Assembly: GCA_938084055.1 (NCBI GenBank)
Contig: CALKDK010000079.1
Span: 1 to 37,879 of the forward strand
Length of the DNA stretch: 37,879 nucleotides
Direction of reading: 5' to 3'
Origin: an uncultured Luminiphilus sp.
GTDB taxonomy: Bacteria > Pseudomonadota > Gammaproteobacteria > Pseudomonadales > Halieaceae
In this document: positions 32,723-37,879 of the stretch, piece by piece
Numbering within the stretch: position 1 is the first letter of the stretch
Layout of the letters: each line of letters starts with the position of its first letter
Program-made: the position numbers and the translations under genes
The notes under the pieces: generated by a model
What the model was told of the DNA's origin: nothing
The model's database searches: none
The model's input: the letters and a program-made list of their open reading frames with translations, nothing else

Positions 32723-34027
32723 ATGCTTGATATTAAAACCGTCCGGGACGACCCTGCGGCTATTGCAAAGGCCCTGGAAAAAAAACACCACAGCTTTCCC
32801 GTCGACGAGTTTCTGGCGCTTGATGCGCGTCGGAAAGAAGCCGACGTGCGCTCACAAAATCTGCTCGCCGAACGCAAATCTGCATCGAAGAAGATTGGTG
32901 AATTGGTTGGCTCTGGTCTAAGTGTCGATGACGCGAAATCAGAAGTTGCGACCATTCTGGCACGCATTGCCCAGGACATAGACGAGGCAACAGCTGCCGC
33001 AAAAGAGGCCCAGGAAGCACTGGAATCACTTCTTCTTGAAACCCCCAATATACCCGATCAGGCCGTGCCCGAGGGAGCGTCGGAGGTGGATAACCTCGAG
33101 ATACATACCTGGGGTGCCCCGCGCGAATTCGACTTTGAACCCCGGGACCATGTCGATTTGGGTGAGGCCCTCGGGCAGCTCGACGCTGCCATGGCGGGAA
33201 AAATAACGGGCAGTCGCTTTACCGTGCTGCAGGGTGGTACAGCCCAACTACACCGGGCCCTTGTCCAGTTTATGCTGGACGAACATACGGAACGCCATGG
33301 CTACACAGAGGTGTACGTGCCGTACATGGTCAATCGTGAATCGCTCCTCGGTACTGGCAACCTACCCAAGTTTGAAGAGGACTTATTTAAGATAGAGGGC
33401 GAGCAGGGGTATTACCTGATCCCCACGGCCGAGGTGCCGGTGACCAATATGGCCCGGGATCGCATTTTTGAAGATCGGGAGCTGGGAGAACAGGGGCTCT
33501 GGTTCGTGGCCCATACCCCGTGTTTTCGCAGCGAGGCGGGGAGCTACGGCCGGGATACGCGGGGACTGATCCGCCAACACCAGTTTGAAAAGGTTGAGTT
33601 GGTGCAGTTGGTCCGACCGGGACAATCTGACGCCGCACTTGAAGCCCTCACGGGTCACGCTGAACATATCCTCCGGACCCTGGAGTTACCCTATCGGCGG
33701 GTTGCCCTGTGCGGAGGGGATTTGGGGTTTTCCTCTCAGCTCACCTATGACCTGGAGGTATGGCTTCCGGGCCAAGATGCGTATCGTGAAATTTCCAGTT
33801 GTTCTAATTTTGGTGCCTACCAGGCGCGGCGAATGCGGGCCAGATGGCGCAACCCACACACGGGCAAGCCAGAGCCCCTGCATACGCTGAATGGTTCGGG
33901 ACTCGCTGTTGGGAGAACGCTGGTCGCCATTATGGAGAACTATCAGGAGAGCAATGGCGACGTGATGATTCCCGCTGCCCTGCAACCGTACATGCGCAAC
34001 CAGACGCGACTTAGCGCTGAGCGGTAA
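32723..34027 (+). CDS. serS: Seryl-tRNA synthetase
   Basis: The 434-residue class II synthetase has an N-terminal long helical hairpin (about 30-105) that grips tRNA-Ser. The catalytic core has motif 2 ([25 protein letters not shown]), motif 3 ([17 protein letters not shown]) and TAEVPVTN. I start at ATG 32723, with AGGAGA just upstream; a frame opening at 32708 has no such support. A minus-10-like TATGAT at 32677-32682 in the 79-base gap after crcB may allow independent transcription. The 3' end overlaps prc on the other strand by 17 bases. Confidence 0.97.
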   Translation: MLDIKTVRDDPAAIAKALEKKHHSFPVDEFLALDARRKEADVRSQNLLAERKSASKKIGELVGSGLSVDDAKSEVATILARIAQDIDEATAAAKEAQEALESLLLETPNIPDQAVPEGASEVDNLEIHTWGAPREFDFEPRDHVDLGEALGQLDAAMAGKITGSRFTVLQGGTAQLHRALVQFMLDEHTERHGYTEVYVPYMVNRESLLGTGNLPKFEEDLFKIEGEQGYYLIPTAEVPVTNMARDRIFEDRELGEQGLWFVAHTPCFRSEAGSYGRDTRGLIRQHQFEKVELVQLVRPGQSDAALEALTGHAEHILRTLELPYRRVALCGGDLGFSSQLTYDLEVWLPGQDAYREISSCSNFGAYQARRMRARWRNPHTGKPEPLHTLNGSGLAVGRTLVAIMENYQESNGDVMIPAALQPYMRNQTRLSAER

Positions 34028-36155
34028 CCGTGGTGGCCCCAGAGGCTCCGCCCGTCAGGGCCAGGGCATCGGCGAGTATGCGCCCGGCCTCGATGAGCAG
34101 GACATCAGAATCTTCTACTTCGTCCTCGCCCGCCGCCTGCAGCGCCGTGTCATCAGCCTGGGTGTTGCTGCCATCGGGCGACTGCTCATCCTCCTGCTCA
34201 CCCTCGTCCAATGTCACCATGTCCTCTTCGTCGCGAAGGCTATCCAGCGCCGGCAGCCCGAGGGCCCCGCGTCGCTTATTTTCAATGGCCAACGCCTGAC
34301 TTTCCTGAGCATCCCGCAGCGCAATCCGCTCTTTCTCATTGAGCGGTAACGCCGTCAATCCCTGGGTCTCTGAAGCCATCGCCACTTGATCGGTGAGATA
34401 GACAAAATCGGGATCACTCTCAGCCCGGGTCATGTGACGCTGCTCCAATGTCGGTAGCAGCGATGAAAAGACACCGTACTCCCGATGTCTGACGGGTGAA
34501 ATCTGGTCCCAGTCCAGCGCGTTATCGAGGGCGCTCTCACCGATCTTGCCCGCGTCGAAAAGGGATGGGAAGTCGATATCCGGAACCACGCCGCGATGCT
34601 GCGTGGAGTCGCCTGAAATGCGGTAGAACTTACTCTCGGTGACTTTCAGCTGGCCCTCGGGCATACCGAGCAATGTCTGCACCGTGCCTTTCCCAAAAGA
34701 GCGGTCACCCAGGACAATACCGCGACCGTAGTCCTGTATGGCACCCGCAAAGATCTCAGAAGCTGAAGCACTCAGTCGGTTGATCAAGACCGCTACCGGG
34801 CCCTCGTAATAAGCGGATCGCCGGCGCTTGCCGTCACGCCACACGCGGCGCTCGGCACTGCGAATCTGTACGGTTGGACCATACTCGATGAACAGGCCTG
34901 TGAGCTCATTGGCCTCCTGGAGGGAGCCCCCGCCATTGTTACGCAGGTCGATAACCAAGGCCTCAGCACCCTCGACCTGAAGCCCTTCAATAAGCTTCCT
35001 GACGTCACGGGTTGTTGACTTGTAGTCCTCATCGCCCCGCCGCAGGGCTGCAAAATCAATGTAAAAAGCCGGGATCTCAATGATACCGATTTTGCGAGTC
35101 TCTCCGTCGGCATCCTCAAGCTCCAGTATCTCGCTCTGGGCAGCCTGTTCCTCCAGTTTCACCTGGTTTCGCTCTATGGCCACCACCTGTCGCTGCTCGG
35201 TTTTGCCCTTGTCTGGAATGACCTCGAGCCGGACGGTGGTCTCCCTGGGGCCCCTGATCAAGTCGACCACCTCGTCAAGGCGCCAGCCAACCACATCTTC
35301 AATCGGGCCCTCATCGCCCTGACCAACACCGATGATCAGGTCTGAGGGCTTCAGCGCGCCCTGCTTATCGGCAGGGCCGGCGGGCACCAGCCGAACGACT
35401 TTGGTGTATTCATCATCGACTTGAAGAACCGCACCAATGCCATCAAAGGACAGGCTCATGTTGATGTCGAAGTTTTCAGCGCGCCGTGGAGAGAAGTACG
35501 CCGTGTGCGGATCATATAACTCGGTAAGCGCATTGGCGTAGATCGCAAACACGTCCCGCTCATTGTATTGCTCCAGACGATTCAGCTGGTTTTTATAGCG
35601 ACGAACGAGGGTAGGGGCTATCTCATCCACCGCCTTTTCAGCCAGCTTTAGGCTTAAGGCCTGATTTTTGAGCCGCTTTCGCCAGCGATCGTCAAGTTCC
35701 AGGGTGTTTTCCGCCCAGTCAATATCGTCGCCGTCGAGCGGGAGGTATTCAGGCAAGGTGTAGTCAAACGCAGTCACCATAGCGGGCAGACCCACCACAA
35801 CCCGCTCCAGACGGCTCTTTAGGTTGGCCTGGTAACGATCGAAGATACTGAACGCCGGCGCGAGATCCCCAGCCCTACCAAGGTCGTCGAGGCGAGTGCG
35901 CCAGGTTTGGAAGCCCTCAATGTCCTCTCGGGTAAAAAACATTTTTTGCGGATCCAGGGCGTCAATGTAAGCGTCGAGGTGGGCACCTGACAGGGCATCA
36001 TCGTAGATTTTCCCCTCATAGTGCCGGGACTGCAGTGTCTCAATCATCTCTCCCAGGGTTTCTCCCTGGATCGCCTCAGGCGCCAGTCCCCAAACCCTGG
36101 GCAGGCAGAGAAGTACGAGGAGGGCGAGCCAACGGGTTGTGTGGGAGCTGGTCAT
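34011..36155 (-). CDS. prc: Carboxy-terminal processing protease Prc (Tsp)
   Basis: The 714-residue periplasmic S41 serine protease degrades tailed and misfolded proteins and trims lipoproteins and peptidoglycan enzymes. A signal peptide covers about 1-25 ([18 protein letters not shown]). The PDZ domain is about 232-310 and the catalytic pair is Ser464 in SASE and Lys489 in FGKGTVQ, spaced 25 residues apart as in Ctp[13 protein letters not shown] is the S41 substrate loop. Residues about 630-690 form an acidic Asp/Glu/Gln-rich low-complexity stretch. I use ATG 36155; a TTG two codons upstream is also open. The 3' end overlaps serS by 17 bases. Confidence 0.95.
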   Translation of the reverse strand: MTSSHTTRWLALLVLLCLPRVWGLAPEAIQGETLGEMIETLQSRHYEGKIYDDALSGAHLDAYIDALDPQKMFFTREDIEGFQTWRTRLDDLGRAGDLAPAFSIFDRYQANLKSRLERVVVGLPAMVTAFDYTLPEYLPLDGDDIDWAENTLELDDRWRKRLKNQALSLKLAEKAVDEIAPTLVRRYKNQLNRLEQYNERDVFAIYANALTELYDPHTAYFSPRRAENFDINMSLSFDGIGAVLQVDDEYTKVVRLVPAGPADKQGALKPSDLIIGVGQGDEGPIEDVVGWRLDEVVDLIRGPRETTVRLEVIPDKGKTEQRQVVAIERNQVKLEEQAAQSEILELEDADGETRKIGIIEIPAFYIDFAALRRGDEDYKSTTRDVRKLIEGLQVEGAEALVIDLRNNGGGSLQEANELTGLFIEYGPTVQIRSAERRVWRDGKRRRSAYYEGPVAVLINRLSASASEIFAGAIQDYGRGIVLGDRSFGKGTVQTLLGMPEGQLKVTESKFYRISGDSTQHRGVVPDIDFPSLFDAGKIGESALDNALDWDQISPVRHREYGVFSSLLPTLEQRHMTRAESDPDFVYLTDQVAMASETQGLTALPLNEKERIALRDAQESQALAIENKRRGALGLPALDSLRDEEDMVTLDEGEQEDEQSPDGSNTQADDTALQAAGEDEVEDSDVLLIEAGRILADALALTGGASGATTVTAQR

Positions 36156-36261
36156 CGTCAAAACGTTCTCACTATGGCTGGAAAATTCCTATATTAGACA
36201 AAGATACGCATGAAGTGACTGCATCCGATGTCTGCTGATTGAAATAGTTTAAAGGGTTCCG

Positions 36262-37458
36262 TCAAAAAGGGTGGCCAAAACGCAAATAAAGCGCCGCATT
36301 ATCGCCAGTTCCCTTGGCGATTTCAGCGCGAATGACCACACCGGATTCGGGCTTTACCAACCAGCTCAGGCCCGCCCCCAAACCGGGATAGACCTTGGCA
36401 CCACAGCTTGATGAAGCCTCGCTGCCCGACAATGTGTCACCGTAGAGACAGCCTATGCCCCCGAAAAGGACAACGCCCCACCGACTGCTGATCGGCATGC
36501 GCAGGTCAAACTGGATATCCGTATAGTTCTCACCCAGGTAGTTGCCCCGGGTGTAGCCCGGGATTGTCACTGAGGAGAAGCCAGAGACGGGCGCGTCGCT
36601 GGTCCAGCGGCCAGAAGCACGCAGGGCGAGCACGGCATCCGGTGCGTTACTGTCTGTGAACCAGTGTCCAAGGGGGCTGTAATGGCTGAGGGTTGTCCGT
36701 AACACATTAAATTCACCATCCCGCTTGACCAGTGAGTCGTCGGGTAGCAGGTCCTCCAGTAGGGATTCGTCTATGTCCAGACCGTCCCCCGCGTCACCCG
36801 ATATATAGCTGACGGTATCGATCAAAAAATAGCTGCCCTGTGTCGGATTGCGCACATGATTTCGGCCATCCATCTCCAGTACGAGGCCGATTCCGGTGGA
36901 ATTAAACCCGGTATACCCGACGTCAGTACTGAGCACGGGCTGATTGGGCGGAAACTCTATGGCGTAATTGGTTCGTATTAACTGCGCTCCGATGAACCAG
37001 TCATCTACGAAGCGATACCGGTAACGCAGGAATAAGGACCTGAAGTCATCAACTGTCTGCACAGTCTTCCCGCTGCCTAAAAAATCATCGTATTCATTCT
37101 TGATATCACCGTAGGCGCCTCCCCCGGATAGCCTATGGTGATCCGCTCCCCAGTACAGATCTGCGAATGCACCACCCACGATGGAGTCGGTGTTGGAGTA
37201 GGTGAGGGCAACTCCCATCATGGAGAGCGGCGACGCAGGGTCAAAACGGTGCAAATAAGCAGCGATACCCCCTACATTCTGGCCTAATTTTGGGTCAACG
37301 CTGAGCAGCGGGGTGATCAACCACGGACTGACGGGCGCTTTATTGTCGGCGTCATTATCGGCGTCGTGGTCGTCCTCAGCGCTCGGCGAGGCGAACGGCC
37401 CAAGAACAGCAGCCACAAAGACTGCAACCTGCGCGAGGGTGAAAGTCGATCGAGTCAA
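36262..37458 (-). CDS. BamA/TamA-like outer-membrane beta-barrel without POTRA domains
   Basis: The 398-residue exported protein has a signal peptide ending near residue 27 (PFASPSA), a short acidic spacer (EDDHDADNDADN), then alternating amphipathic strands to a C-terminal phenylalanine, the usual BAM beta-signal. RNHVRNPTQGSYFLID and VIPGYTRGNYLGENY-like segments (here IPGYTRGNYLGEN) match the Omp85/bacterial surface antigen barrel. No POTRA repeats precede the barrel, unlike BamA and TamA. Two cysteines in a putative loop (GCLYGDTL and SSCGAKV) may form a disulfide. The function of such solo barrels is not known to me. Start TTG 37458 with weak GAGG about 13 bases upstream; an out-of-frame ATG lies 16 bases before. 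Confidence 0.78.
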   Translation of the reverse strand: MTRSTFTLAQVAVFVAAVLGPFASPSAEDDHDADNDADNKAPVSPWLITPLLSVDPKLGQNVGGIAAYLHRFDPASPLSMMGVALTYSNTDSIVGGAFADLYWGADHHRLSGGGAYGDIKNEYDDFLGSGKTVQTVDDFRSLFLRYRYRFVDDWFIGAQLIRTNYAIEFPPNQPVLSTDVGYTGFNSTGIGLVLEMDGRNHVRNPTQGSYFLIDTVSYISGDAGDGLDIDESLLEDLLPDDSLVKRDGEFNVLRTTLSHYSPLGHWFTDSNAPDAVLALRASGRWTSDAPVSGFSSVTIPGYTRGNYLGENYTDIQFDLRMPISSRWGVVLFGGIGCLYGDTLSGSEASSSCGAKVYPGLGAGLSWLVKPESGVVIRAEIAKGTGDNAALYLRFGHPF

Positions 37459-37588
37459 AGGAGCAGCGCCTCATGATCCGGCTGGAAGGTAAAGACTACC
37501 GCAACGCCTTGTGAACAGAGCGACTTGCCGGTTATGGGTCGCTTATTGAAAGCCCGTTGCCTGAGCGGGAAGAGGGGTCCTGCTGACC

Positions 37589-37879
37589 TCAGCGCGGCTG
37601 CATCCGGATACCACCATCGAGTCGCACACATTCGCCATTCAGGTAATTATTTTCTGCAATGAAAACCGAAAGGTGCGCGATCTCATCGGGCTTGCCTAGC
37701 CTCTGCGGATATAAAACGCTGCTTTCGATCGACCGATAGGCGGGTTCGGGCAACAGATCGAACAGGGGGGTGTGGATAAGCCCCGGCACGATGGTATTGA
37801 CCCGGATGCCATAGGGGACCAGATCCCGAGCCATGGGCAGGGTCATGCCAACCACGGCGCCCTTGGTGGCAGAGTAGGC
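37589..37879 (-). CDS. Short-chain dehydrogenase, HSD10 / 3-hydroxyacyl-CoA dehydrogenase type 2 like, 5'-truncated by window edge
   Basis: Ninety-six C-terminal residues are visible and the frame runs off the window end. The catalytic YSATK is the second to sixth visible residues. [29 protein letters not shown] and the end [16 protein letters not shown] closely resemble human HSD17B10, which oxidises 3-hydroxyacyl-CoA and 2-methyl-3-hydroxybutyryl-CoA in fatty acid and isoleucine breakdown. The latter pathway yields propionyl-CoA, the substrate of the operon at 3142-11275, but the two loci are 26 kb apart, so this is a metabolic and not a genetic link. Substrate is inferred. Confidence 0.85.
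   Translation of the reverse strand, partial: AYSATKGAVVGMTLPMARDLVPYGIRVNTIVPGLIHTPLFDLLPEPAYRSIESSVLYPQRLGKPDEIAHLSVFIAENNYLNGECVRLDGGIRMQPR

Noticed and set aside
36236-36260. Sigma-E-like promoter for prc (GGAACC about 15 bases before TCAGCA on the minus strand)
   Set aside because: Only partial matches to both boxes, and position immediately after the upstream stop codon could be chance; not strong enough to list.

Overview
The window is gene-dense chromosomal DNA (about 33 protein genes, estimated GC in the high fifties percent) from a gammaproteobacterium. CysB, HflD, LolA, RarA, RoxA and FtsK are of gamma type. Gene order follows two blocks also seen in E. coli: roxA-purB-hflD-mnmA-nudJ-rluE|icd and clpS-clpA-infA-aat-trxB|ftsK-lolA-rarA-serS. 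A complete cobalamin-dependent methylmalonyl-CoA route, together with Bpt, suggests a marine heterotroph of the Halieaceae/OM60 or wider Cellvibrionales type. That taxonomic placement is inference. I see no tRNA, rRNA, CRISPR array, IS element or prophage gene.

Layout. 1-594: 3' part of a cytosolic 5'-nucleotidase (cN-I type). 706-1680: cysB, tail to tail with pabB (1674-2987, minus). 3142-11275: a plus-strand operon of acyl-CoA carboxylase carboxyltransferase, biotin carboxylase/biotin-carrier fusion, methylmalonyl-CoA epimerase, methylmalonyl-CoA mutase and MeaB, which together convert propionyl-CoA to succinyl-CoA. A two-tier inverted repeat sits in its leader (3049-3086). 11446-13255: a small Rieske protein overlapping nnr (NAD(P)HX repair). 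13249-13704: an unrecognised 151-aa protein, minus strand. 13954-19221 (minus): roxA, purB, hflD, mnmA, nudJ, rluE, for ribosome hydroxylation, purine synthesis, tRNA thiolation and rRNA pseudouridylation. 19412-20665: icd, followed by a clear terminator and a convergent FAD-linked 2-hydroxyacid dehydrogenase. 22204-26902: the N-degron set clpS, clpA, (infA), bpt, aat. 26912-27865: trxB, divergent from the plus-strand run ftsK, lolA, rarA, crcB, serS (27923-34027). 34011-36155: prc. 36262-37458: an Omp85-like barrel without POTRA domains. 37589-37879: C-terminal part of an HSD10-like short-chain dehydrogenase.

Most of the window is conserved housekeeping DNA. The least ordinary part is the carboxylase: a 934-aa biotin carboxylase/carrier protein with an insertion of about 60 residues before the ATP-grasp glycine loop and a linker of about 240 residues that I cannot assign to a known biotin-transfer domain, paired with a carboxyltransferase that has Ala at a position linked to acyl-CoA choice. 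Other points are frequent TTG/GTG starts (at least nine genes) and three convergent gene pairs whose ends overlap. No intergenic gap exceeds 300 bases.
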